A stretch of 64,000 bases of DNA from Sorangiineae bacterium MSr11367 (GCA_037157805.1 CP089983.1:13541707-13605706), one strand, 5' to 3'; positions 33,793-43,625 are shown, counted from the first letter of the stretch. Notes: generated from the letters alone by a model not told the origin. Numbers and translations are program-made.

Positions 33793-36111
33793 TCATCGCC
33801 CCCACGCTTTTAGGGCGCCCCCCGCCTTCGTATCCAGGGTGACCGGTTCCCGCGGGACCGGGGTCTCGCCGGGCTCGTGCAGGATCGCGAAAAGCATTCG
33901 CTCCAGGGCCTCCGTGGCCAGGGGGTGCGTGGAGCTCACGTCCGCGATGCACGCCGGCTCGATCAGCACGTCGCACAGATCCTCGCGCCGATCCGACCCG
34001 CGCAGCACGAAATTTCCCAGGCGAAGCGCGTAGCGGTTGCCCGACGTGGCCAGCAGCGGCCGCCCCGACTCGGGAACCGAGCCGGCGAGGGTGCGGTACA
34101 GATCGACCCCGCGGAAATAGCTCGACGGCGAAAGCGCCAACGCGTTGGCCATCGAAGGCGCCAAATCGACATCGGCCGTCGGCGCCTTGACCCGCCGCCC
34201 GCCCGAAAATCCCGCCGGGGGAACGACCACCAGGGGAACCCAGAGGAGAGGCTCTTCGGGCGGCTCGCCTTCGCCGAAGGGAACATGGCTCGGGCTATGG
34301 CCGATTTCATCGACCGAAAGATCGCCCGTGACGAACAACGTCGTGTCCGCGTCCCGTCCGGTCCGGCGCAACGTCGTCAAAAGGCGCCCGAGGGCAGCAT
34401 CGTGCGCCGCCACCGCGTGCGAGTACAGGGCCCACGTTCGGGCCCGGTCGGTGTCGCCGAAATGAATCGCCGGCGGCACGTGGCGCGCCTTCGAAAGCAG
34501 CTCCGCGGCGTGCTTCGGGTCGATGCTTCCCGTGTAGCCCGACGGTTCGAGCCCTTTGAGCTCCTCGCCGGTGATGTCCCACGGCGGGTGCCCTCCGCGC
34601 GCATGGATCACCACGAGGAAGCGATCGCCCTTGTGCGCCTCGATCCACTCGGCGGCGTCGTCGAACACCCGGGTGGCGAGCACGTCTTCGTCCGGTCCGT
34701 GCGCCACGAAGGTGCCCCAACCCCGGTCGAACCCGAACAGGGCCGACGTCAGGGGATTCGCCGTGAACATCGCACTGACGACCCCGGCCTGCCGCGCCAC
34801 GTCCGCAATGGTCGTCACGCCCTGGGGCAGCCGCGCGTCGAAGTCGTTCACCCCGTTCGCGCGTCCCGTGCGTCCGCTGAGCATCGCGGCCAGCGCGGCA
34901 TGCGACAGGGTACTCGTCGCGCGGTGCGCGTCGAAGACCAGGCCGCGCGCGGCCAGCCCCGCGAGCTCCGGCGTGGGAAGTACGCCGCCGTAGAGCGACA
35001 GCGTCTTCGGCTGCAGCTCGCCGAAGACGACGAGCACCACGCCGCGCCCGTGCGGAGCCGGCGGTGCGTCCGGGGCTTTCGGGGCCACGATGCCGGGATC
35101 GCCCAGCAGCACACGCGCTCCCGGCGTCGCGCGGATCACCTCGACTTGGAACGCGCCCACCGTGCCGGTGACCGGCCGACCCAGATCGCCCAGCAACGCC
35201 TCCGCCTTCGTCCACGAACCCCCGTGCGCGGAGAACGTCGTCTCGGCGATTTTCCCGGTGCGATCGCCGATCACGCTCATGCGAAGCTCGGCGTCGCCCT
35301 TGCCCGCGATGCCGGCAAACGCCTGCGCCGTGCCACCCTGCGGGATCCATCCCGTGCAGCGCACGAAGCCAGGGGCCCGCAGCGAAAGCGCCCGCCGCGC
35401 CACTCCATCGAGGGTCGGATTGGCGGTCACGTCGTTGCGGGTCGGGGCGGCGTAGTTGGCGTCCGGTTCGCCCCGACCGATATGGATCCAATCGATCTCC
35501 GCGTAGGCCTCGCCCGCCGCGGCTTTGGGCACCCCGTTGAAGCGCAGGAGCAGCTCGTTGCCGCCCGTGGTGGTCAGCTCGCTCGAGCCGCGCGCCGTGA
35601 GGATCTTCGTTTCCCCTTTGGTGAGGCGCCAGTTTCCGACCGGCTTGCCATTCAGGTAGACGCTGATCGATTTGGCGGCGCCGCCACGCACGCGCGCGGC
35701 GACGAAGGAGTCGGCGGCCTCGGGATTCTCCGGCTTGTCGCCGAAGTCGCGATCGAGCGCGACGAACTGCAGGGTGGCGGCCTTCTCGCGAAAGCGCGTC
35801 CAGGTCGCGCCCTCGCGTTCGAGCGTTTCGGGCGTGGGGCGGCTCATCGCATGCGCGCCGTAGCGCCCACGCGTGCTCGCGTCGCCCAGGTCGAGCAAGA
35901 TTCCGCGATGCCCCAGGGTGCAGCCGTCGAGCTCCACGGCATCGAGGGATCGCGGCGGCCCCGCGGGGGTGGACGCGGGGGCATTCGAAGCGGTCGGCAC
36001 CGTGGCCACCTCCGTCGATGGCTCCGCGCGCCCGCAGCGATCGCAGGCCGCGCACGTAGAGAGCGCGACCATCAACGTGGCGCCGTGCGCGACTCGCTTC
36101 GCGTGGATCAC
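33793..36111 (-). CDS. sulfatase/alkaline-phosphatase-fold lipoprotein with degraded active site
   Basis: The 772-residue protein starts at ATG 36111 with a lipoprotein-like signal (Cys rich CAACDRC). The first ~330 residues are beta-rich (two jelly-roll-like pieces, SISVYLNGKPVGNWRL). After about residue 350 comes a sulfatase-like fold (VVLVVFGELQPKTLSLYGG, ATSTLSHAALAAMLSG, VVIHARGGHPPW, TLFVTGDLSVDEIG, PLVVVPPAG). The expected metal and catalytic residues are largely missing: the first Asp pair reads FGEL, the CxPSR-type motif reads LSHAAL, and the DHGE motif reads GDLS. It is likely a binding or structural homologue; function unknown. Confidence 0.7.
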   Translation of the reverse strand: MIHAKRVAHGATLMVALSTCAACDRCGRAEPSTEVATVPTASNAPASTPAGPPRSLDAVELDGCTLGHRGILLDLGDASTRGRYGAHAMSRPTPETLEREGATWTRFREKAATLQFVALDRDFGDKPENPEAADSFVAARVRGGAAKSISVYLNGKPVGNWRLTKGETKILTARGSSELTTTGGNELLLRFNGVPKAAAGEAYAEIDWIHIGRGEPDANYAAPTRNDVTANPTLDGVARRALSLRAPGFVRCTGWIPQGGTAQAFAGIAGKGDAELRMSVIGDRTGKIAETTFSAHGGSWTKAEALLGDLGRPVTGTVGAFQVEVIRATPGARVLLGDPGIVAPKAPDAPPAPHGRGVVLVVFGELQPKTLSLYGGVLPTPELAGLAARGLVFDAHRATSTLSHAALAAMLSGRTGRANGVNDFDARLPQGVTTIADVARQAGVVSAMFTANPLTSALFGFDRGWGTFVAHGPDEDVLATRVFDDAAEWIEAHKGDRFLVVIHARGGHPPWDITGEELKGLEPSGYTGSIDPKHAAELLSKARHVPPAIHFGDTDRARTWALYSHAVAAHDAALGRLLTTLRRTGRDADTTLFVTGDLSVDEIGHSPSHVPFGEGEPPEEPLLWVPLVVVPPAGFSGGRRVKAPTADVDLAPSMANALALSPSSYFRGVDLYRTLAGSVPESGRPLLATSGNRYALRLGNFVLRGSDRREDLCDVLIEPACIADVSSTHPLATEALERMLFAILHEPGETPVPREPVTLDTKAGGALKAWGR

Positions 36112-36117
36112 GGGGAC

Positions 36118-38604
36118 CTACGGTTCGATGGTCGATGCATTCGGCGCGTGTAGCAGCTCCGTGGCTGCGAGGTCCATGTCCGTCATCGGAGCATGGGTCG
36201 CGGCAACGGCTTTGACGCCCGCATCTTTCGTGCTCGCTTCCTTGGCCTTGCTTCGCGCCGCGATCGGTAGGGTCGGTGCGGACACGACGGCCGTGGGCGT
36301 CGTCTCCGTCCGGGCCGGGCCGTCGTCGCGCGACTCGAACATCGGCGCGGGCACGGCACCGCCGCCGGCGGCCGCAACGGGCGCCGAGGCCTGCGCCGGC
36401 GCACCCGTGGCCAAGCGTGCCCCGAGGGCCGCGATCGCCACGACGCCGAAGAGCCCCATGCTGAACCAGCGCCGCTCGCGCTTTTTTGGTGGCGCGGTTC
36501 GCGCGGGCACGGGCTTCACGACCGACGTCATCGGCGTGACCGACGAAGCGCCCATCGATTCGATCAGCGCCACGTTGGACGACGAAGGCTCGGGCTCGGC
36601 CGCCGGAACCGGCTCGGGGCTCGCTTCGGCCGCGTCCTCGGCGTCCGCCGCTTCCGCAAGCGGCGCGGCGAGCTTCTCGCTGGATTCCATGCGCAGTGCG
36701 CGGTCCACGGAGGGCCGGAGCAGATCTTCCCCTTGCACGCCCCGCACCTCACGCACGGCACCGCGTGAGGCCAGATCGAGCAGCGCCGACTCGAGCATCA
36801 CGGGATCCACATTCCCGCGCAGCAGCACCTGCCGAGGCGACTCGCCGGCGGCCACCCGCTCCACGAGGCGCCGCACCGGCTCGGGCGTCGCGCCGAGGTA
36901 CCCGGAGATGATCTCCGAGTCCACCGTGACCTTCGTCACCGACAGAACACGCGCCCCCGACAAGAGATGCGCGGCCCCGCGCGCGTTCGCGATCGGCTCG
37001 GCGATCTGCGCCCGCAAGGTGCCCAAGAGCTCCGGCTCCAGCGGCTCCTCGCTCGGCGACACGTGAAAGCGCCCGGCCCACACGCCGAGCATGGCCGCCA
37101 TGGCGCGGCTTCCTCGAAGGACGCTGCCATCGGGGGCGGTGCGCCACGCACGGCATGGCACGCCGTCGCGGATCTCCAGCTCGTACACGAAGGAGGCATC
37201 GCGCAGGCATACGTGCGACTTCGGCCGCGTGCTGCATACCAATTCGAGCAGCGAACGCACGGTCAGCCCATCGAGCCGCCCGCGCACCTCCTGCCGCCCG
37301 CGAAGCCGCGCCTCGATGCGCGCCCGCGGCCACAGTGCCTCGCGCACCCGCGCGAGAATCGCCCGCGCGTCGCTCTCTTTGCGCAGGTAGCCCGCCGCCC
37401 CGGCGCCGAGCTCGCGCACGCGCTGGAGCATGTCCTCTTTCCACGAGAGCAGGATGACCGGCGTATCGCGCAGCGCCACATCCCGCGCCAGAAGGCGCGT
37501 CAGTTGAAAGCCATCCAGCTTGGGCATGAGCACGTCGCTCAAGATCAGATGCGGCGCCGTCTTGTACGCGAGCTCCAGGGCCTCCGCGCCGTCGCGCGCC
37601 TCGGAGACCACGCAGCCCGTCGTGCGCAGCAGGTCCGCGATGAACCAGGTGACCCCCGGATCGTCGTCGGCCACCAGCACGCGACGTCCATCGAGCCGCA
37701 CGTCCGCCGCTGCCCCGCGCCCGCGTGAAAATGCGCGATCCGCGCCGGCTACCTCGCCGCCCGTCGTTTCCTCGTCGGCCTTGTCGGCCGGCTTTTCCAC
37801 CTTGGCCACGGCCTCGGGCAACGTGATCTTCACGGTCCGCCCGCGGTGCTGATCGGCCGCCTCCAGGCACGCTTGGAACAGCGCTTCTTCGCCGGCCGGT
37901 TTCTTCAGCGTCTTCGCCACGCCCAGCGCGATGAATCGCGCTTCTTCCGAGGCCTGCTCGAAGCGCCCGAGCACCACGAGCGGCAGGAGCTCGGCCCGCT
38001 CGAGCAGCGTTTCCACCAGCTCGTCGGCGCCTTCGATGTCGCCGTCGACCACGACCACATCGGGGTTCATCTCTTGCGCGAGGACGGCGGCGTACGTCGC
38101 ATCCGTGGTGCGTTCGCACTCGAACGACGCCTTGGAGCCGGTGGCCTCGGAAATGGCCATCGCAATGGCGTCTTCGCCCACGACCAGCGCCGTGTGGGGG
38201 GCCTCGGCCTGCACGCTCGGCGCACCGCTTTCGTCGGCCGCGCGCCGGGAGGAGACGTCTTCCCAGGCCAAAACCGGCAGATCATCCAGCAGGCGCCCGA
38301 TCTCGTCGAGGTCGCCTTGCGACAGCGCGCCATTCGGCCCCATCCGGTCCAGAATCGACTCCGCCCGTGCAATCGCCACGCGCGTGGAGTCGAAGTGAAG
38401 CAGCCGCGCCGCCGTACCGATGGCGTGCAGCCTGCGCCGCACGTCATCGCGCGGCCCGCGCGCCTTCGGATCCGCCTCCAACGTCCCGAGCGCCGTGCGC
38501 ACGTCGCCGGCTTTTCGTCCGAGGGTACCGACGAAGTCGGCCTCCATACCGCCGAGCCTTCCGCTCGCCGCGCCCGTCAGGTTTGGCTTCGCTGCACCCA
38601 TCAT
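36118..38604 (-). CDS. membrane-anchored multi-receiver signalling protein (HPt-like, pseudo-receiver, receiver, DUF4388-like)
   Basis: 828 residues from ATG 38604. A helical N-terminal region (about 30-115) has an HPt-like stretch (RLHAIGTAARLLHFD, His60). Residues 137-250 form a receiver fold without a usable Asp pocket. Residues 308-425 form a true receiver (VLVADDDPG, phosphoacceptor Asp357 in SDVLMPKLDG). The switch Thr is replaced (LLSWKED). A domain at about 440-560 (GRLDGLTVRSLLELVCSTRP) resembles the PATAN/DUF4388 domain of motility regulators. A membrane segment at about 735-752 follows a Pro/Glu-rich linker. Probably a membrane-docked relay protein. Confidence 0.7.
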   Translation of the reverse strand: MMGAAKPNLTGAASGRLGGMEADFVGTLGRKAGDVRTALGTLEADPKARGPRDDVRRRLHAIGTAARLLHFDSTRVAIARAESILDRMGPNGALSQGDLDEIGRLLDDLPVLAWEDVSSRRAADESGAPSVQAEAPHTALVVGEDAIAMAISEATGSKASFECERTTDATYAAVLAQEMNPDVVVVDGDIEGADELVETLLERAELLPLVVLGRFEQASEEARFIALGVAKTLKKPAGEEALFQACLEAADQHRGRTVKITLPEAVAKVEKPADKADEETTGGEVAGADRAFSRGRGAAADVRLDGRRVLVADDDPGVTWFIADLLRTTGCVVSEARDGAEALELAYKTAPHLILSDVLMPKLDGFQLTRLLARDVALRDTPVILLSWKEDMLQRVRELGAGAAGYLRKESDARAILARVREALWPRARIEARLRGRQEVRGRLDGLTVRSLLELVCSTRPKSHVCLRDASFVYELEIRDGVPCRAWRTAPDGSVLRGSRAMAAMLGVWAGRFHVSPSEEPLEPELLGTLRAQIAEPIANARGAAHLLSGARVLSVTKVTVDSEIISGYLGATPEPVRRLVERVAAGESPRQVLLRGNVDPVMLESALLDLASRGAVREVRGVQGEDLLRPSVDRALRMESSEKLAAPLAEAADAEDAAEASPEPVPAAEPEPSSSNVALIESMGASSVTPMTSVVKPVPARTAPPKKRERRWFSMGLFGVVAIAALGARLATGAPAQASAPVAAAGGGAVPAPMFESRDDGPARTETTPTAVVSAPTLPIAARSKAKEASTKDAGVKAVAATHAPMTDMDLAATELLHAPNASTIEP

Positions 38605-38676
38605 GCTTTTGGCCGTTATCAGAGCTGCCGAGAGTGGGCCAAATGATCGGCGATCTTGACATATGCTTCGGGTGAC

Positions 38677-39888
38677 ATGGCCAGCCCGCCCCCGCTTCGG
38701 TTCCGCCAAGCCCATGAAGACGACATCGGACGCCTGCTCGACATCCAACTGGGCGCGTTTCCCGACTCGCGCAGTTTCGAGGCGCGCAAGCGCCACCTGC
38801 AGCAGCGCATCTTCGGTGACTTCGGCGATCTGTACGTCGCCGCCCACGGCAGCCAGCTCCTGGCGCAGGCCTTCGTCTACCCGATCCAAGGTTGGTTCGG
38901 TGGCCGCCGCGTTCCACTCGGCGGCATCGCCAGCGTGGCCGTCGCGGCCGAGGCCCGCGGTCGGGGCGTGGCCCGCGCACTGCTCGAGCACGTGCATGAA
39001 GTCTCGCGCGCCCGCGGCGATGCGCTGACCCTCCTGTACGCCTTCCGCCACGGCTTTTACCGCCGCCTCGGGTACGCCGCCGTCACACCGATGGTCCGGC
39101 TGGAGGTGGCGCCGTCGGCCATCCCCGAGGCGTGGGTGACCGCGGCACGCGGTGCCTTCCGCATCCTCGACCGTGACGATCGCGAGGCCCTCGTGCAGAT
39201 GTACGAGCGCGCAGCCCTTCGCGCGACCGGCTGGCTTCAACGGCGTCCGCTCGCCTGGGAGCGGTGGCTGCTCGACGATCGCCGTGCGTGGTTCATCACC
39301 AACGACCGACGCGGTTACGTCTCGTGGTCCCTCGAGCAGAGCGAAGACCACGCCGCCACGCACCTGGTCGTGCGCGACGTGGTGGCCGAAGACGATGCCA
39401 CCTGGCGGCTCATTTGGGGCCTTCTCGGTGCGCAAAAGGACCAGATCCACGCCATCGACGTCTCCGTGACCCACGACGATCCCGCGGTGCATGCCCTCGT
39501 CGACGTCGACGCGAACCGCTTCGGCACCGAGCGCGTCGAGCATCCGCTCGGCACCGTGTACGCCGGCCCCATGGTGCGCGTGCACGGAGTGGCCACCGCG
39601 CTCGAAGCGCGTGGGTACGCTGCAGACGGTGAGCTCGTCGTTGGGGTCGCCGGACACGAGTCGTACGCACTCGAGGTGCGCGGCGGCACCCCGCGCGCGA
39701 CCGTCACAGATGCACCGTGCGATCTCCTCTTCTCGGACGCCGCGATCCTCAGTAGCGTCCTTTACGGCGCCGTCCGTCCTTCGCAGCTGACGCGCACCGG
39801 GCTCGTGACCGCCCGCGACGGCGGAAGCCTCGCACAGGCCGACCTCCTTCTGGCCCTCCCCGCGTTCCACGCGCTCGATCCGTTCTGA
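38677..39888 (+). CDS. Eis-like GNAT N-acetyltransferase with SCP2-type C-terminal domain
   Basis: The 403-residue protein has a GNAT core with acetyl-CoA loop VAAEARGRGVARALLEHV, then a second, weaker GNAT half (about 145-285) and a C-terminal sterol-carrier-like domain (RGGTPRATVTDAPCDLLFSD). The order GNAT-GNAT-SCP2 is that of Eis proteins, which acetylate amines on antibiotics or peptides and form hexamers. Start ATG 38677 was chosen over an upstream TTG. It lies divergent from the multi-receiver gene. Confidence 0.85.
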   Translation: MASPPPLRFRQAHEDDIGRLLDIQLGAFPDSRSFEARKRHLQQRIFGDFGDLYVAAHGSQLLAQAFVYPIQGWFGGRRVPLGGIASVAVAAEARGRGVARALLEHVHEVSRARGDALTLLYAFRHGFYRRLGYAAVTPMVRLEVAPSAIPEAWVTAARGAFRILDRDDREALVQMYERAALRATGWLQRRPLAWERWLLDDRRAWFITNDRRGYVSWSLEQSEDHAATHLVVRDVVAEDDATWRLIWGLLGAQKDQIHAIDVSVTHDDPAVHALVDVDANRFGTERVEHPLGTVYAGPMVRVHGVATALEARGYAADGELVVGVAGHESYALEVRGGTPRATVTDAPCDLLFSDAAILSSVLYGAVRPSQLTRTGLVTARDGGSLAQADLLLALPAFHALDPF

Positions 39889-39899
39889 GAATCCCTCCC

Positions 39900-40796
39900 A
39901 TGCCGTCGATGCCGTCGATTCCGCCGCGTTCCTCGCAGCCCTCCCGCCCTCCGTCGCAACCGCCTCCGCCGCACGAGCCCGAGTTGCCGCAGGCTTCACG
40001 CCTCACCCGGTTTGGAAGCGCCGTGGGCGTCGCGTTGGTGGCGTCGGTGCTCGCGTCGGGGCCTGCGGCGATGCGCGTGACCAGCTCCCTCGAAGCGCGC
40101 GGCATCTGGCCCGGCCTCGCGGCGGCCACCTTGGTGCCGATGATCGTGTCGGTGCTCACCCTTCGCCAGGCACGTGTGGGGCTGCGGGCATTTTCCCTGG
40201 GCGACGGGCGCAAACGCACGTGGTCGCTCTTCCTCTGGGTGGGCTTCGTCTTCTTCACCCTGCTCGCGTTCGGCGCGCTTTTGCGGGCGACCACGCACCA
40301 CCATGCCTTGGCCGGCGCCACCTTCGCCATCCTCACCGGCGTGGCCGCCATCGTCCTCGTGCCCATCTCCCTTCGCCTCGGATCCATCGCCGCGCGTTGG
40401 CAGACCGAGAATCGGCGCGTGCTCCTCGCGGCCTTCGTCGTGGCGCTTCTCGCGGGTGCTCTGGGGATCATGCTCGTGCTTGCGCGCATCCTTCCGGGCG
40501 GTGCGTCAGGCGCAACCCCCGCCGTGTCCGCCAACTTGGTCGACGTGCTGGCGTTCGCCATGGCCGCCCTGCTCGCTTCCAGGCCGGAATTCGAAGCGCG
40601 CCGAACCCTGGCGCTCTTCGGCCCGCCTGTGGCGGCGGCCCTCTTCATCTTCGGGGTGCGCTACCTCGCGGCGTCGCCCACCATTGGCACCACCGTCGAA
40701 CAACGTGCCCCGGCGTTCGGTCCTGCGGTCTCCATTTTGGCTGCGCCCGACCGCGGCCAAGAATCAGGAAGCACAGGTCGCGCCCAGCAACGTTGA
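39900..40796 (+). CDS. polytopic membrane protein of unknown function
   Basis: A Pro/Ser-rich N-terminus of 35 residues is followed by about seven hydrophobic helices (SAVGVALVASVLASG, PGLAAATLVPMIVSVLTL, TWSLFLWVGFVFFTLLAFGA and so on). No family motif is recognised. It sits 11 bases after the acetyltransferase and ahead of the BI-1 gene on the same strand, so a shared transcript is likely. Confidence 0.65.
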   Translation: MPSMPSIPPRSSQPSRPPSQPPPPHEPELPQASRLTRFGSAVGVALVASVLASGPAAMRVTSSLEARGIWPGLAAATLVPMIVSVLTLRQARVGLRAFSLGDGRKRTWSLFLWVGFVFFTLLAFGALLRATTHHHALAGATFAILTGVAAIVLVPISLRLGSIAARWQTENRRVLLAAFVVALLAGALGIMLVLARILPGGASGATPAVSANLVDVLAFAMAALLASRPEFEARRTLALFGPPVAAALFIFGVRYLAASPTIGTTVEQRAPAFGPAVSILAAPDRGQESGSTGRAQQR

Positions 40797-40829
40797 CGCC
40801 GTGCCACGCATTGTTACCTTGGTGGCGCG

Positions 40830-41588
40830 ATGTATGAAATGAACCAGTATTCCAGGTCGTATGGCGCAGCGCAGGTTCGCTCCCCGGAATCGGTGGCGAG
40901 TTACCTGCGGCGCGTGTACCTGCTTTTCACCGGTGGCGTTTTCTTCGCCATCGCCGGCGCGCTGGGCGCGCTCTACCTCGGTGAGCCGACCGTTCTTCAC
41001 GGACGCGGCGGGGTCGCCCTGGAGCTGCCTCCCCTCGTAGCCTTTGGGATGCAGCATTGGATCATGATGCTGATCATGTACATCGGTGCGTTTTTCGCAG
41101 CCTCCGCGCTGCGTATGCGCCCCGGCATCAACGTGGTCGCGCTCTTCGGCTACACGACGATCACGGGCATCTTCCTCGCGCCGACGCTCTTCTACGCGCA
41201 GCTCATGGCCTCGCAAGGCGCCACGTTGGATGCGTCGCCCGTGCGTGACGCGTTCCTGCTCACCGGCCTCGCCTTCACCGGCCTCTCCGGCTACGTGCTG
41301 GTCTCGCGCAAAGATTTCTCGTTCCTGGGGGCCGCCCTCAACATGGGCTTCTGGGTCATCCTCGGCGCGATGATTCTGGGCATCTTCTTGCACTCTGCCG
41401 TGTTCCAACTGGCGATTGCTAGCGTCGGTGTCCTCCTGTTCTCGGGCTACATCCTCTACGACACGTCGCGCATGCTGCACGACCGCTCCGAGAACGACGC
41501 GGTCGGTGCCGCGCTCCGTCTGTTCCTCAACGTCGTGAACCTGTTCCTCTTCCTGTTGCGCATTCTGTCCTCGTCGCGCGAGCGCTGA
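40830..41588 (+). CDS. Bax inhibitor-1 (BI-1/YccA) family membrane protein
   Basis: The 252-residue protein has seven transmembrane helices and the family pattern: RRVYLLFTGGVFFAIAGAL, INVVALFGYTTITGIFLAP, and the signature near helix 6-7, FSGYILYDTSRMLHD with acidic pair residues in the C-terminal part. These proteins are pH-dependent ion or calcium leak channels, or protease (FtsH) modulators in bacteria. Length and helix number are normal for the family. Confidence 0.9.
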   Translation: MYEMNQYSRSYGAAQVRSPESVASYLRRVYLLFTGGVFFAIAGALGALYLGEPTVLHGRGGVALELPPLVAFGMQHWIMMLIMYIGAFFAASALRMRPGINVVALFGYTTITGIFLAPTLFYAQLMASQGATLDASPVRDAFLLTGLAFTGLSGYVLVSRKDFSFLGAALNMGFWVILGAMILGIFLHSAVFQLAIASVGVLLFSGYILYDTSRMLHDRSENDAVGAALRLFLNVVNLFLFLLRILSSSRER

Positions 41589-41615
41589 GGCCTTTCCGAA
41601 AGCCGAGACATCATC

Positions 41616-42461
41616 ATGGGCGTTCGCCGCCAGGTTTGGGCCGCGGGTATTCTTCTCGCGACCGTCACTGCGGGCGACGCCCTCGCAGAAACGCCGCAAG
41701 CAAGTTCGGTCCCCCAAGCGGGATCTCGAGCCCCGTCCCCCGCAGTGCCGTCCGCGTCTTCGTCGCGGCAGCAGCAGGGCACGGGGCTCGCTGTTCTTGC
41801 GGGTCGCGACGCGGCCGATGCCGCGTGGCCGCTGGCCCAGCAACTTTACGCGCGTCCTTCGCTTCGTCCCCTGGGGCTCGACGAGGCACGCGCCCGCGTT
41901 CTCGCGGGGGAAGACCCCGCCGCCGACGCCCCCACCGATGTTCGCGAGCTTGCCGAAACGCGCGATGCCATCCGCGGGGAAGATGCGCCTTCGCGTCAGC
42001 TTCTCGCATCCATCGCGCGTCAGCTTCACGTGCGCGGCATCTTGGTCGTACGGCTCCCGGTCGAGGCGGTGAGGCCCAACCCGACCGCGCGCGTCTTTCT
42101 GGCCGATGCCGGGACGTTCGACGCGGCGAGTTACGCGCCGGATGCGCCACCCGCCAACGGTGCCGGCAAGGGAGAAAAGTGGAACTGGTCCGGCACGGTG
42201 GGGTCGCTCGACCGCGCCTACGGTGTGCTTTCCGCGCCGGCGGCATCACCGGCCCCCGCACCGCGCGCCGCTGTGGCCGCGAGCCCTGCGGGTGAGCCGG
42301 CGAACCGCGACGGCGGACGTGGAACGAGTCGTCCGTTTTATGCCTCGCCCTGGTTCTGGGGTGCGATTGGGGTTGCCGCCTTAGGTGGAGTCGGAATCTT
42401 TTTCGCGACACGAGACGGGAGCAACGACACGATCCATCTTCAGATGCAGGTACCTCGATGA
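41616..42461 (+). CDS. secreted membrane-anchored protein of unknown function
   Basis: 281 residues with a signal peptide (AAGILLATVTAGDALAE), an alanine/serine/proline-rich low-complexity stretch, a small helical domain (VRELAETRDAIRGEDAPSRQLLASIARQL), and a C-terminal hydrophobic segment (FWGAIGVAALGGVGIFFATR) that could anchor it. Such N-signal, C-anchor proteins are frequent in myxobacteria and often regulated with peptidases. Its stop overlaps the next gene's start (ATGA), so they are coupled. Confidence 0.65.
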   Translation: MGVRRQVWAAGILLATVTAGDALAETPQASSVPQAGSRAPSPAVPSASSSRQQQGTGLAVLAGRDAADAAWPLAQQLYARPSLRPLGLDEARARVLAGEDPAADAPTDVRELAETRDAIRGEDAPSRQLLASIARQLHVRGILVVRLPVEAVRPNPTARVFLADAGTFDAASYAPDAPPANGAGKGEKWNWSGTVGSLDRAYGVLSAPAASPAPAPRAAVAASPAGEPANRDGGRGTSRPFYASPWFWGAIGVAALGGVGIFFATRDGSNDTIHLQMQVPR

Positions 42462-43615
42462 GACGTCTGCCGTTCCTTGCGCGTGTATTTTTCCACGTGC
42501 GGTTCTTTGCGTTGACCCTCGCCGTTCTTCTTTCCCTCGCCATCGCGCGGCCTGCGATCGCGGGGGAGCCCGTGGTCAGCGCCCCTCGGGACGCGCCCCT
42601 CGTTCTCCAACCCAACGTCGTCAAGATTCCTCCCGTCCCTGTCTCCTATTCGGACAAGGATCTCGGCTGGCTCCACCTCCGTTACGTGCCCAACGCGCAC
42701 GAGCGGCTCGAGCCTATCTTGCGTGAAGCCGAGGAGATGAAGGCGCAACTGCGCGACTGGTTCGGCACCCCGGTTCTCGATCAGGTCGAGGTGCGCATCG
42801 CCCGCACGCCCGACGAGATGGCCGCGCTCGCGCCCGACGGTCTCCCGCCGCCGGCTTATGCCACCGGCGTCGCCTATGCGCCGCTGCACCTGGTCCTGCT
42901 CTCGCTCTCCGCGCCGGAGGCCAGTGTGGAGGCGCCCGATCTCCGCGAGGTCTTTTTCCACGAGCTGGTGCACGTCGCGCTGTACGACGCCGTGGCGGGT
43001 CGGCACGTGCCGCGTTGGTTCAACGAAGGCCTGGCGATCCACGTCTCGGGCGAGAGCCGGTTCGTTCGCCTGCGCACGCTCTGGGAGGCGACGCTCTCGC
43101 GCCAGACCATCCCGCTGGCCGACCTCGATGCGGCGTTTCCGCAGGATCGCTACGAGGTGAGCATCGCCTACGCCGAGTCCGCGGACTTCGTGCGCTTCCT
43201 TCTTCGCGACGCGGATCGCGTGCGCTTCGCGTCGCTCATCGAGCGCGTGCGCAACGGCACCGCGTTCGATCGCGCGCTCGCCGATGCCTACGGCACCGAC
43301 CTGCGCAAGCTCGAGTACCAGTGGCGCGAGGAGATCGCCAAGCGCTACACCTTCCTGCCCGTGCTCACGAGCGGCTCGCTCCTATGGGTGCTCGTCTTCG
43401 CGGCGCTGGTCGTCGGCTACATGCGCAAACGCAAGCGCAACAAGGCCATTCTCGAACGGTGGGAACTCGAAGAAGCCGCGCTCGACGCGGCCAAAGCCGC
43501 CGCCGCGGCAGCTGCCGTCGCCGCCGAAGCACCCGCCTCGGAAAAGCAGATCGCCCCGCACCCGCCCGGCCTTCCGCGCATCGAGTACGAAGGCCGCTGG
43601 CACACGCTTCACTAG
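42458..43615 (+). CDS. peptidase-MA-like zinc metallopeptidase, membrane-anchored
   Basis: The 385-residue protein has an N-terminal membrane or signal helix, an HELVH zinc motif (FFHELVHVALYDAVAG) and the downstream glutamate in WFNEGLAIHVSGE. This is the gluzincin arrangement of the peptidase MA family. A second hydrophobic helix near residue 307 (GSLLWVLVFAALVVGYM) and a Lys/Ala-rich tail follow. It is therefore an envelope protease, probably facing the periplasm, coupled to the anchor protein upstream. The substrate is unknown. Confidence 0.82.
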   Translation: MRRLPFLARVFFHVRFFALTLAVLLSLAIARPAIAGEPVVSAPRDAPLVLQPNVVKIPPVPVSYSDKDLGWLHLRYVPNAHERLEPILREAEEMKAQLRDWFGTPVLDQVEVRIARTPDEMAALAPDGLPPPAYATGVAYAPLHLVLLSLSAPEASVEAPDLREVFFHELVHVALYDAVAGRHVPRWFNEGLAIHVSGESRFVRLRTLWEATLSRQTIPLADLDAAFPQDRYEVSIAYAESADFVRFLLRDADRVRFASLIERVRNGTAFDRALADAYGTDLRKLEYQWREEIAKRYTFLPVLTSGSLLWVLVFAALVVGYMRKRKRNKAILERWELEEAALDAAKAAAAAAAVAAEAPASEKQIAPHPPGLPRIEYEGRWHTLH

Positions 43616-43625
43616 CCGCGCGAAT

